From: an uncultured Blautia sp.
Lineage (GTDB): Bacteria; Bacillota; Clostridia; Lachnospirales; Lachnospiraceae
NCBI GenBank assembly: GCA_945864225.1
Contig: CAMBAL010000001.1
Coordinates: forward strand, 40,468 to 104,467
Direction of reading: 5' to 3'
Length of the DNA: 64,000 nucleotides
Part shown: positions 43,595 through 51,999 of the stretch, in pieces
Layout: each line of letters starts with the position of its first letter
Numbering within the stretch: the first letter of the stretch is position 1
Program-made: the position numbers and the translations under genes
Notes under the pieces: generated by a model
What the model was told of the DNA's origin: nothing
Databases searched by the model: none
The model's input: only the letters and a program-made list of their open reading frames with translations

Positions 43595-44737
43595 ATGATT
43601 GATTTTAACAGACCTGCCTTTACCGGCAGAGAGATGGAGTACATTAAAGATGCAGTGAACCGGGGAATGCTGTGCGGGGATGGAATTTATACCAGACGCT
43701 GTTCTCAGTGGATGGAGGAGAAGTTTCAGGTCAGGAAGGTACTTCTGACAACTTCCTGTACGCATGCTCTGGAAATGGCGGCTTATCTTTCCGATATCCA
43801 GCCGGGGGATGAGGTGATCATGCCTTCTTATACGTTTGTATCCACTGCTGATGCTTTTGTATTGCGGGGAGCAAAGGTGGTATTTGTGGATATCCGTCCG
43901 GATACCCTGAATATGGATGAAAAACTGATCGAGGATGCAGTAACGCCGAGAACCCGGGCGATTGTCCCGGTCCATTATGCAGGAGTAGCCTGCGAGATGG
44001 ATACGATTATGGCAATTGCTGCGAAATATGGATTGAAAGTGATCGAGGATGCAGCACAGGGCGTGGATGCTTTTTATAAGGGAAAAGCCCTGGGAAGCAT
44101 CGGGGATTTCGGCTGCTACAGCTTTCATGAGACAAAGAATTATACCATGGGAGAAGGCGGAGCCCTTCTCTTTCAGGATGAGAAATACCTGGATCGTGCG
44201 GAAATCCTTCGGGAAAAGGGCACGGACCGGAGTAAATTTTTCCGGGGACAGGTAGATAAATACCGCTGGGTGGATTATGGGTCTTCCTATCTGCCAAGCG
44301 AACTGAACGCGGCGTATCTTTATGCGCAGCTGGAGGAACATGAGAAAATCAGCCATAAACGTATGGAGATTTACAATTATTACCATGAGAATCTGAAATG
44401 CCTGGCGGATGAAGGAAAGATTGAGCAGCCGTCTGTACCGGAAGGATGTGTCCATAATGCACATATGTATTATATAAAAGTACGGGACATGGAGGTACGT
44501 ACACGGCTTCTCTCCTATCTGAGAGAGAGGGGAATCTGCAGTGTGTTCCATTATGTTCCGCTCCATTCGTCACCGGCAGGAAAGAAATTCGGCAGATTCC
44601 ATGGAGAAGATGTCTACACCACAAAAGAGAGCGAGAGACTTCTGCGCCTTCCCATGTTCTATAATCTGGACATGGAAGACGTAAAGAAAGTTGTGGATGC
44701 GATTGTTTCTTTTGATGGATTTGAGGGAAAACTATGA
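43595..44737 (+). CDS. wecE: dTDP-4-amino-4,6-dideoxygalactose transaminase
   Basis: A PLP aminotransferase (DegT/DnrJ/EryC1 family) that turns dTDP-4-keto-6-deoxyglucose into dTDP-Fuc4N using glutamate. The 380-residue protein is strikingly close along its whole length to E. coli WecE (RffA) as I remember it: GKLCGDG-like GMLCGDG, PGDEVIMPSYTFVSTADAFV, VPVHYAGVACEMDTIMA, the PLP lysine Lys181 in SFHETKNYT, FFRGQVDKY and RFHGEDVYTTKESERLLRLP. The ATG at 43595 is chosen by homology (MIDFNRP) and GAGGAG upstream; an ATG at 43577 adds six residues. It needs the RmlB product, which this locus makes. Its stop overlaps the next start by four bases. Confidence 0.93.
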   Translation: MIDFNRPAFTGREMEYIKDAVNRGMLCGDGIYTRRCSQWMEEKFQVRKVLLTTSCTHALEMAAYLSDIQPGDEVIMPSYTFVSTADAFVLRGAKVVFVDIRPDTLNMDEKLIEDAVTPRTRAIVPVHYAGVACEMDTIMAIAAKYGLKVIEDAAQGVDAFYKGKALGSIGDFGCYSFHETKNYTMGEGGALLFQDEKYLDRAEILREKGTDRSKFFRGQVDKYRWVDYGSSYLPSELNAAYLYAQLEEHEKISHKRMEIYNYYHENLKCLADEGKIEQPSVPEGCVHNAHMYYIKVRDMEVRTRLLSYLRERGICSVFHYVPLHSSPAGKKFGRFHGEDVYTTKESERLLRLPMFYNLDMEDVKKVVDAIVSFDGFEGKL

Positions 44738-46050
44738 AAAAATGGAAAAAAGTTTTGTGCGCGGCAATTGTTGCTTCTGCAGCAGTCTGCACGGTAAGCA
44801 CGGTTATGGCGGCATCTGTTGATCTGAATGCAGTATATGGTATTTCCAGCAATGAGCGGGAAGGCTGGCCGCAGGGACCGGAAATCTCCTGCAACACCGG
44901 AATTCTCATGGAGGCGGAAACAGGTGCGGTTCTTTATGAGAAGGGGGCGGATGAACTCCGCTATCCGGCCAGTATCACCAAGCTGATGACGCTTCTGGTT
45001 GCTGTAGAAAACAGCAGTCTGGATGAAGAGGTGACTTTTACAGAGACGGGTGTCCGGGATGTGACACCGGATTCCGGCAATATTGGTATGCAGCTTGGGG
45101 AAGTCATGACCATGGAGGATTGTCTTTATGCCATGATCATTTATTCGGCAAATGAAGTTTCGGCTCAGATCGCAGAGCATGTAGGCGGTACAGAGCAGAA
45201 TTTTATTGATATGATGAATGCGAGAGCTGCAGAAATCGGCTGTACCAATACACATTTTGCCAATGCAAGCGGACTTCCGGATGACAGTCAGTATACAACA
45301 GCCAGAGATATGGCATTGATTTTTCGCGAGGGATTGGAAAATGAAACCTACCGGAAAATTCTTAATACACCAACTTATGTAATTCCCGCAACGAACAAAA
45401 ACAGTGAAGAACGAAAACTCCATACACATCATCCATTGTTTGCGGAGGAATCTGCATTATATTATCCGGGATGCATCGGCGGTAAATCAGGAATGACGAA
45501 TGATGCAGGATATACACTTGTAACCGGTGTAGAACAGAATGGTGTGACTTATATTGCGGTTGTTCTGAGAGCAGTGGATCTGAGTCAGGCCTGTGTGGAC
45601 AGCCGGCAGTTGTTTGATTACGGCTTTCAGAACTTTCAGAAGACAGAATATAAAAATGGAAGTGTGATGCTTCCAAATACCATGACAACCGATCAGATTG
45701 AAGAAAAGGAAGTGGATTCGCAGGACGGAAAGATGTATCAGTTCTATGTATCCGGACAGCTGATGGGCACGGCAAAAGTGCCGGAACCGACGGCAGCGCC
45801 TGTTCCGACAGTGTCGGAAGAAGAACCGGTGGAAGAAGTGGATCCTGCGGATGAGGAACCGCTTTATCAGGAAGAGTCTGCGGCGGAGGCCGGTACAGAA
45901 ACGCAAAAAAAAACAGCTGAACTGACGGATCGAATCGTGATTCTTCTGATCATTATGGGAGTTATGATTCTGCTGCTGGTGGTTCTTCTGGCAGCACTTC
46001 ATCATAAAAAGAAAAAGCGGAGCAACAAAAAACATAGAAACAAGAAATAA
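44734..46050 (+). CDS. D-alanyl-D-alanine carboxypeptidase (S11, DacF-like), membrane-anchored
   Basis: Trims the terminal D-Ala from peptidoglycan stem peptides. The 438 residues have a signal peptide (about 1-27), the S11 catalytic domain with Ser80-x-x-Lys83 (YPASITKLMT), Ser138-Ala-Asn (YSAN) and a KSG triad (GGKSGMT) in place of the usual KTG. A proline/glutamate-rich spacer follows (about 345-405), then a C-terminal transmembrane helix (IVILLIIMGVMILLLVVLLAAL) and a lysine-rich tail. It is translationally coupled to wecE and comes before rmlA, so it is expressed with the polysaccharide genes. A close paralogue lies at 59514-60782 on the other strand; both carry GWPQGP just after the signal. 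Confidence 0.92.
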   Translation: MKKWKKVLCAAIVASAAVCTVSTVMAASVDLNAVYGISSNEREGWPQGPEISCNTGILMEAETGAVLYEKGADELRYPASITKLMTLLVAVENSSLDEEVTFTETGVRDVTPDSGNIGMQLGEVMTMEDCLYAMIIYSANEVSAQIAEHVGGTEQNFIDMMNARAAEIGCTNTHFANASGLPDDSQYTTARDMALIFREGLENETYRKILNTPTYVIPATNKNSEERKLHTHHPLFAEESALYYPGCIGGKSGMTNDAGYTLVTGVEQNGVTYIAVVLRAVDLSQACVDSRQLFDYGFQNFQKTEYKNGSVMLPNTMTTDQIEEKEVDSQDGKMYQFYVSGQLMGTAKVPEPTAAPVPTVSEEEPVEEVDPADEEPLYQEESAAEAGTETQKKTAELTDRIVILLIIMGVMILLLVVLLAALHHKKKKRSNKKHRNKK

Positions 46051-46137
46051 AGAAATAAAAAGTAAGTACAGAAATCAGACAGACATGCCTGCATTTGCAG
46101 ACATGATCATCAATATCATGACATAAGGAGGAGTTCC

Positions 46138-47016
46138 ATGAAAGGAATTATTCTTGCAGGAGGTTCAGGAACAAGATTATATCCGCTGACAAAGGCGATT
46201 TCCAAACAGATTATGCCGGTTTATGATAAGCCGATGATTTATTACCCGCTTTCCACGCTGATGCTGGCAGGCATCCGGGAGATTCTGATTATCTCCACAC
46301 CAAGGGATCTGCCCGTATTTAAAGATCTGCTGGGAGACGGAAGCCAGCTTGGAATGAAATTTGAATATGCTGTTCAGGAAGAGCCGAGAGGACTTGCCGA
46401 TGCATTTATCATCGGTGCGGACTTTATCGGAAATGATGCTGTGGCACTGGTTCTGGGAGATAATATTTTCTATGGACAGAGCTTTTCCAGAGTACTGCAG
46501 AATGCATATAACCGTACGGAGACAGAGAAGGGGGCCACGATTTTCGGCTATTATGTAAGAGACCCGAGAGAATATGGTGTTGTGGAATTTGACGAGGAAG
46601 GGCATGCGCTTTCCATTGAAGAAAAGCCGGAGCATCCGAAATCTAATTATGCAGTTCCCGGACTGTATTTCTATGACAATGATGTGGTGGAAATTGCCAG
46701 AAATGTAAAGCCGTCTGCAAGAGGTGAGATTGAAATCACAAGCGTGAATAATGAATACCTCAGAAGAGGAACATTAAGAGTGGAGACTCTGGGAAGAGGA
46801 TTTGCGTGGCTGGATACCGGCAATCACGACTCTCTTCTGGATGCGGCAGACTTTGTATCCGCATTCCAGAAACGCCAGGGACTGTATATTTCCTGTATTG
46901 AGGAAATTGCGTATAAACGCGGATTTATTACAAAGGAACAGCTGGTTGAACTGGCGCAGCCTCTTCTGAAGACTGCATACGGACAATACCTGATCGAAGT
47001 AGCGGAGGGATTATAA
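46138..47016 (+). CDS. rmlA: Glucose-1-phosphate thymidylyltransferase
   Basis: Makes dTDP-glucose, the first step for both rhamnose and Fuc4N. The 292-residue length is normal. It has [16 protein letters not shown] (nucleotide loop) at the start, [15 protein letters not shown] near residue 25, [10 protein letters not shown] near 107, [20 protein letters not shown] near 161 and [18 protein letters not shown] near 220. A strong AAGGAGGAG precedes the ATG. It is two bases from rmlC. Confidence 0.98.
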   Translation: MKGIILAGGSGTRLYPLTKAISKQIMPVYDKPMIYYPLSTLMLAGIREILIISTPRDLPVFKDLLGDGSQLGMKFEYAVQEEPRGLADAFIIGADFIGNDAVALVLGDNIFYGQSFSRVLQNAYNRTETEKGATIFGYYVRDPREYGVVEFDEEGHALSIEEKPEHPKSNYAVPGLYFYDNDVVEIARNVKPSARGEIEITSVNNEYLRRGTLRVETLGRGFAWLDTGNHDSLLDAADFVSAFQKRQGLYISCIEEIAYKRGFITKEQLVELAQPLLKTAYGQYLIEVAEGL

Positions 47017-47017
47017 A

Positions 47018-47569
47018 ATGGGTAAGATAACAGTAGAGACATGTGAAATCGAAGGGCTGAAGGTAATTACCCCGACTGTATTCGGCGATGCCCGCGGATA
47101 CTTCATGGAAACTTATAATTACAATGATTTTAAGGAAGCAGGCATTGATGTGGAGTTTGTGCAGGACAATCAGTCCAGCTCCCGTTACGGAGTACTGCGC
47201 GGTCTGCATTTTCAGATCAATTATCCGCAGGACAAGCTGGTCCGTGTGGTGAATGGTGAGGTTTTTGATGTGGCTGTAGATCTCAGGGAAGGTTCCGCGA
47301 CTTATGGAAAATGGTTTGGTGTGATTCTTTCCGCAGAAAACAAGAAACAGTTCTTTATCCCGAAGGGTTTTGCACATGGGTTTCTGGTGCTTTCCGAAAA
47401 TGCGGAGTTTACTTACAAGTGTTCTGATTTTTATCATCCCAATGATGAGGGCGGTCTGATCTGGAATGATCCGGATATCGGAGTGGAGTGGCCTGTTCCT
47501 GAAGGAATGGAACTGATCTTCTCAGAAAAAGATCAGAAATGGGGCAGCTTTAAGGATTTCCGGAGATAG
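47018..47569 (+). CDS. rmlC: dTDP-4-dehydrorhamnose 3,5-epimerase
   Basis: Epimerises the 4-keto sugar at C3 and C5 on the way to dTDP-L-rhamnose. The 183-residue cupin protein shows DARGYFMETYNYNDF, FVQDNQSSSRYGVLRGLHFQ with the catalytic histidine in RGLHFQ, and FAHGFLVLSENAEF. One base separates it from rmlA and nine from the exporter permease, so it belongs to one transcript. Confidence 0.97.
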   Translation: MGKITVETCEIEGLKVITPTVFGDARGYFMETYNYNDFKEAGIDVEFVQDNQSSSRYGVLRGLHFQINYPQDKLVRVVNGEVFDVAVDLREGSATYGKWFGVILSAENKKQFFIPKGFAHGFLVLSENAEFTYKCSDFYHPNDEGGLIWNDPDIGVEWPVPEGMELIFSEKDQKWGSFKDFRR

Positions 47570-47578
47570 GAGAGAGGA

Positions 47579-48394
47579 ATGCTGAAAACTATTTTTTCCC
47601 TGCCGGCGGATGTGTACAAAAACCGCCGGCTGGTTTTCAAACTTGCCAAAAATGATTTTAAGACAAAATATGCCGGTTCCTATCTGGGAATCATCTGGGC
47701 ATTTATCCAGCCAATTGTTACGATTCTGGTATACTGGTTTGTTTTTTCAGTAGGATTTAAGCCGACTATGGATAATGTGGGAGTTCCCTTTGTCCTGTAT
47801 CTGGTAGCAGGTATTGTGCCGTGGTTTTTCTTCCAGGATGCCCTGGTGGGAGGAACCAATGCCCTTCTTGAATATAATTATCTTGTAAAAAAAGTCGTTT
47901 TCAATATCAGTGTGCTTCCTGTTGTGAAGGTGATTTCCGCGCTGTTCGTACACGGCTTTTTCGTGATGTTTACCATAATTTTGTATATGTTTTACGGGAA
48001 ATGGCCGGACCTGTATTATCTGCAGATTCTTTATTACAGTCTGTGTGTATTTTTGCTGGTTCTGGGCTTATGTTATGCGACCTGTGCAGTGGTTATCTTT
48101 TTCCGTGATCTGACACAGATGATCAATATCGGGCTTCAGGTGGGAGTCTGGCTGACCCCGATCATGTGGGTGGCAGAAAATGCACTGCAGGGCCATCCGG
48201 TTCTTCAGAAGGTACTGCAGATCAATCCCATGTACTATGTCGTTTCCGGTTACCGTGATTCTTTTATCATGAAGCGCTGGTTCTGGGAACGTCCGTTGTG
48301 GACACTTTATTTCTGGATGTTTACCATTCTGTGTTTCCTCGGAGGCAACTGGGTATTCAAGCGTCTGCGTGTTCATTTTGCAGATGTATTATAA
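47579..48394 (+). CDS. wzm: Polysaccharide ABC exporter permease (Wzm/TagG type)
   Basis: The membrane half of an ABC-2 exporter that moves a finished, lipid-linked polymer out of the cell. The 271-residue protein starts with an amphipathic segment (YKNRRLVFKLAKNDFKTKYA), followed by about six helices, including YLGIIWAFIQPIVTILVYWF and LGLCYATCAVVIFFRDLTQM. The pattern LGIIWAFIQP is typical of the Wzm/TagG/RfbA family. Its ATPase is the next gene. With rhamnose genes around it, the cargo is probably a rhamnose-rich wall polysaccharide; a teichoic acid is less likely because no tag/tar synthesis genes are visible. Confidence 0.93.
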   Translation: MLKTIFSLPADVYKNRRLVFKLAKNDFKTKYAGSYLGIIWAFIQPIVTILVYWFVFSVGFKPTMDNVGVPFVLYLVAGIVPWFFFQDALVGGTNALLEYNYLVKKVVFNISVLPVVKVISALFVHGFFVMFTIILYMFYGKWPDLYYLQILYYSLCVFLLVLGLCYATCAVVIFFRDLTQMINIGLQVGVWLTPIMWVAENALQGHPVLQKVLQINPMYYVVSGYRDSFIMKRWFWERPLWTLYFWMFTILCFLGGNWVFKRLRVHFADVL

Positions 48395-48456
48395 CGAGAA
48401 AGACTGTTCAGAGGCGGGAACAACAGCTCTGGACAGGCAAAAAGAGAGGTTTTGAA

Positions 48457-49752
48457 GTGGAGAAGAAAAAAGTCATTCAGGTTCAGCATTTATCCAAAAT
48501 GTATAAGCTTTATGATAAACCATCGGACCGTCTGAAAGAGTCCCTGGGACTTTCCAGAAAAAAACGTTATCGGGAGCATTATGCACTGCATGACGTGAAT
48601 TTTGATGTACATGAGGGGGAATGCGTGGGGATTATCGGTACCAACGGTTCCGGCAAATCCACCATTCTGAAGATTATTACCGGTGTGCTGACACCTACAG
48701 AGGGTCAGGTACTTGTGGATGGAAGAATATCTGCTCTTCTGGAACTGGGGGCAGGATTCAATATGGAATATTCCGGTCTGGAAAATGTATATCTGAACGG
48801 TACCATGATCGGTTTTTCCAAAGAAGAAATTGATGCCAGACTGGATGATATTCTGTCTTTTGCGGATATCGGGGATTTTATCCATCAGCCGGTGAAAATG
48901 TATTCCAGCGGTATGTTCGTGCGGCTGGCTTTTGCAGTGGCAATCAATATTGATCCGGAAATCCTCATTGTAGATGAGGCGCTTTCTGTAGGAGATGTAT
49001 TTTTTCAGGCAAAATGTTATCATAAATTTGAAGAATTCAAGGAGCAGGGCAAGACCATCCTGTTTGTCAGCCACGACCTGAGCAGCATTTCCAAATATTG
49101 TGACAGAGTCATCCTGCTGAATAAAGGACGGATGCTGGACGAAGGTGCGCCAAAAGCGATGGTGGATATGTACAAGCAGCTTCTGGTACATCAGGATCCT
49201 GTGAAACAGACGGAAGGGGCAGAAGATGCACCGGGAACACAGGAAAACTGGCGGGAAGGCTTCCGTGTGAATCCGGATACGCTGGAATACGGTGAAAAAC
49301 AGGCGGAAATTGTGGATTTTGTGGTGCTGGATTCCAAAGGACGCCAGAGCAATACCATTGATAAGGGAAGCACATTCCAGATCAAGATGAAAGTGCATTT
49401 CCATGAAACGATTCAGCAGCCGATTATGGCTTATACCTTTAAGAACATTCAGGGTACAGAAATCACGGGAACCAATACCATGTATGAGGAGGTTTTTGTG
49501 GAGCATCCGGATGCAGGAAGAGAATGCGTGGTGACATTTCAGCAGAAAATGGACCTTCAGGGCGGAGAATATCTGCTTTCCTTCGGTTGTACCGGATACC
49601 GGAACGGGGAATTCACTGTGTTCCACCGGCTGTACGATGCCTGCAATATTACGGTTGTTTCCACGAAGAACACCGTGGGATTTTTTGATATGAATTCAGA
49701 GGTTTCCGTAGAAGAGCCGGAACCGGACAGAAAAGTCACTGCAAAAGAGTAG
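48457..49752 (+). CDS. wzt: Polysaccharide ABC exporter ATPase with C-terminal substrate-binding domain (Wzt type)
   Basis: The ATPase partner of the exporter. The GTG at 48457 has AGAGAGG seven bases upstream; the open frame before it overlaps the permease gene and is not protein-like. In 431 residues there are an ABC domain (about 1-245) with Walker A GTNGSGKST near residue 61, a signature YSSGMFVRLAF near 150 and Walker B ILIVDEAL near 171. A linker and a C-terminal domain of about 150 residues follow (from YGEKQAEIVDFVVLDSKG). That domain has the position and look of the Wzt carbohydrate-binding beta-sandwich that reads the chain end before export. Its presence argues for a capped polymer, in line with the next two genes. 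Confidence 0.92.
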   Translation: MEKKKVIQVQHLSKMYKLYDKPSDRLKESLGLSRKKRYREHYALHDVNFDVHEGECVGIIGTNGSGKSTILKIITGVLTPTEGQVLVDGRISALLELGAGFNMEYSGLENVYLNGTMIGFSKEEIDARLDDILSFADIGDFIHQPVKMYSSGMFVRLAFAVAINIDPEILIVDEALSVGDVFFQAKCYHKFEEFKEQGKTILFVSHDLSSISKYCDRVILLNKGRMLDEGAPKAMVDMYKQLLVHQDPVKQTEGAEDAPGTQENWREGFRVNPDTLEYGEKQAEIVDFVVLDSKGRQSNTIDKGSTFQIKMKVHFHETIQQPIMAYTFKNIQGTEITGTNTMYEEVFVEHPDAGRECVVTFQQKMDLQGGEYLLSFGCTGYRNGEFTVFHRLYDACNITVVSTKNTVGFFDMNSEVSVEEPEPDRKVTAKE

Positions 49753-49761
49753 GAGTGGGAT

Positions 49762-50685
49762 ATGTTGGAAAAAATCGGAAATGTAGAACTGGATTACACG
49801 TACTATCCCGGAGAGGATCTGTACAGCGACGGCCCGATTGAAGAAGTGCTTCTGGAAATTGCAAAAAACTATCGGGAAGAAGAATTGAATCAGGTGATCG
49901 CAGAGAGAAAAGACTGGTCTGTACTGTATCATTTTTCCCATGTGAGACAGAATATCCTGGAATGGCTTCCAATAGGAAAAGAGGATCATGTGCTGGAAAT
50001 CGGTTCCGGATGCGGTGCCATCACAGGTGCACTGGCAAGAAAAGCCAAAGATGTGACCTGTATTGAGCTTTCCAGAATGCGCAGTACCATCAATGCTTAT
50101 CGGAACCGGGACTACGACAATATCCGGATCATGGTCGGCAATTTTCAGGATATCGAGAAAAACCTGAATCAGACATTTGACTATATCACGCTGATCGGCG
50201 TGTTTGAATATTCCGAAGGATATATCGGAACCGGAGAACCCTATACAGAAATGATCCGCAGGATTTCCACGCATCTGAAGCCGGGCGGAAGACTGGTGAT
50301 CGCTATCGAAAACCGGCTTGGACTGAAGTACTGGGCAGGCTGTACGGAGGATCATGTGGGAACGTACTTTGAGGGTCTTGAGGGTTATCCCAATACAAGT
50401 GGAGTGAAAACATTTTCCCGCAAAGAACTGAAGGATCTGATAGAAAGTGTCGGGGATTTTGAAACGAAATTTTATTATCCTTATCCGGATTATAAATTCC
50501 CCATGACGATTTATTCGGATGAATATCTGCCGAAGAAGGGAGAACTTCGGGATAATTTCTGCAATTTTGACAGGGAGAGGATGCAGCTTTTTGACGAACC
50601 GAGAGTGTATGATACTCTGGTTGACAGCGGGCTGTTTCCGGAGTTTTCCAATTCGTTTCTGGTGCTGGCAGAAAGGAAGGAGTAA
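49762..50685 (+). CDS. SAM-dependent methyltransferase of the polysaccharide locus
   Basis: A 307-residue class I methyltransferase. The SAM motif is VLEIGSGCGAITGALA near residue 76, followed by CIELSRMR (acidic end of strand 2) and FDYITLIGVFEYSEGY (motif II). The N-terminal 70 residues (LDYTYYPGEDLYSDGPIEEV) are probably a substrate-recognition part. It lies between the exporter ATPase and a kinase-like coiled-coil protein, with gaps of nine and two bases. The combination recalls WbdD, where a methyltransferase and a kinase cap the non-reducing end of an ABC-exported O antigen. The methyl acceptor here is inferred, not seen. Confidence 0.88.
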   Translation: MLEKIGNVELDYTYYPGEDLYSDGPIEEVLLEIAKNYREEELNQVIAERKDWSVLYHFSHVRQNILEWLPIGKEDHVLEIGSGCGAITGALARKAKDVTCIELSRMRSTINAYRNRDYDNIRIMVGNFQDIEKNLNQTFDYITLIGVFEYSEGYIGTGEPYTEMIRRISTHLKPGGRLVIAIENRLGLKYWAGCTEDHVGTYFEGLEGYPNTSGVKTFSRKELKDLIESVGDFETKFYYPYPDYKFPMTIYSDEYLPKKGELRDNFCNFDRERMQLFDEPRVYDTLVDSGLFPEFSNSFLVLAERKE

Positions 50686-50687
50686 GG

Positions 50688-51998
50688 ATGGCTGAGATTA
50701 TTTTTTCGAAATATTCCAATGAGAGAAGTCGGAGCTTTGCCATCCGTACAGATATTCTGCAGGATGGCAGGGAACGTTTTGTGAGGAAAACGGCGCTTTA
50801 CCCGGAAGGCAGAGAACATGTGAACAGGCTGCCGCTCTGGTATGAGAAACTGGAGGAAATGTATCGGATGGTTTCTCTCTGCTGCAACAGATGTGAAGCG
50901 AAGGAAGACGGCGTGCACCTGGAATATCTGGAAGGAAGAACTCTGGAGGAAATTCTGGATGAACTTCTGGAAAAGGGCATGGTGGAGGAAGCAAAAGAAA
51001 AGCTTTGTCAGTATCTTTCCCGTGTGAAAACGATTTATGACAGAGAGCCTTTCCGCAAAACGGAAGAGTTTGTCAGGGTGTTTGGAGATGAGATGCTTCC
51101 GAAGGGACTGACTTGTGCATCTGTGACGAATATCGATATGGTATGTGCGAATCTGGTACTGACAGAAATTCCTGCCGGGTCAGAGGCAGGAAATACAGAA
51201 ATTTCCGGCAGTGATTCCCGAGTGATTTCTACAGTGCTGGATTATGAATGGACATTTGATTTCCCTGTTCCGTGTCAGTATGTGTTATACCGGATCATTC
51301 ATTATTATGTGGATACTCATAAAGTGAGAAGTGTTCTTGGCTCTGAGAAATTGTGCAGAGAATTTGGTATTACCATGGAGCAGGTTAGCGCCTTTGAGCA
51401 GATGGAACTTCATTTTCAGGAGTATATTACCGGAAGCCATGTTCCCATGAGGGAAATGTTCCGTTATATCACACCTGGCGTAAATACGGTACAGACAGTT
51501 AACAGAGGACAGCTGCAGGTGTTCTTTTCCTATGGAAACAGTTACAGAGAAGAGCATTCGCTGACCCTTCCCATGGAAAACGGAGAGGCAGAGCATACGA
51601 TTGAAATTCCGGAAGGATGTACAAAACTTCGCATTGATCCGGGAGAGCAGGCATGTGCCGTTCATATTCGGGAACTGACGATGGACGGGAAGAAACCTTC
51701 CATGGACGGATGTGTGATTCCGGAAGGCGTACAGGCGGGAGAGTGGATCTATATTGCCAAAGATGATCCGAATGTGGCGGAAATCCCTGTAACAGCCGGA
51801 ACCAGAGCAATGAAAATTTCTCTGAAAACGTATGGCGCTTCCAGGGATCTGATGAAGCAGGTCGTAAAACTTGCGGAAGAAAACCGGGAGCTGGAGAGAA
51901 AAGTGGAGCAGCAGAGTCGGCTGATCCGTGATATGAAAAATACAAAAGTCTGGAAAATGTACCAGAAATATCGAAATATGGCAGAGAGGAAAAAATAG
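50688..51998 (+). CDS. Kinase-fold-like protein with C-terminal coiled coil, possible chain-capping partner
   Basis: I recognise no named family, but the 436 residues show a kinase-like pattern: a possible ATP lysine Lys34 (ERFVRKTAL), a hinge-like YLEGRTLEEILD (80-91), Asp150-xxxx-Asn155 (NIDMVCANLVL) as in a catalytic loop, and Asp185 (VLDYEWTF) as in the metal-binding segment. Residues about 265-370 look like a beta-sandwich (RGQLQVFFSYGNSYREEHS). Residues about 385-436 are a heptad-like, charged coiled coil (VVKLAEENRELERKVEQQ). Kinase, coiled coil and adjacent methyltransferase together recall the parts of the WbdD chain terminator. If so, it would phosphorylate the polymer end. Activity is inference; the kinase signature is degenerate and could be inactive. 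Confidence 0.55.
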   Translation: MAEIIFSKYSNERSRSFAIRTDILQDGRERFVRKTALYPEGREHVNRLPLWYEKLEEMYRMVSLCCNRCEAKEDGVHLEYLEGRTLEEILDELLEKGMVEEAKEKLCQYLSRVKTIYDREPFRKTEEFVRVFGDEMLPKGLTCASVTNIDMVCANLVLTEIPAGSEAGNTEISGSDSRVISTVLDYEWTFDFPVPCQYVLYRIIHYYVDTHKVRSVLGSEKLCREFGITMEQVSAFEQMELHFQEYITGSHVPMREMFRYITPGVNTVQTVNRGQLQVFFSYGNSYREEHSLTLPMENGEAEHTIEIPEGCTKLRIDPGEQACAVHIRELTMDGKKPSMDGCVIPEGVQAGEWIYIAKDDPNVAEIPVTAGTRAMKISLKTYGASRDLMKQVVKLAEENRELERKVEQQSRLIRDMKNTKVWKMYQKYRNMAERKK

Positions 51999-51999
51999 C

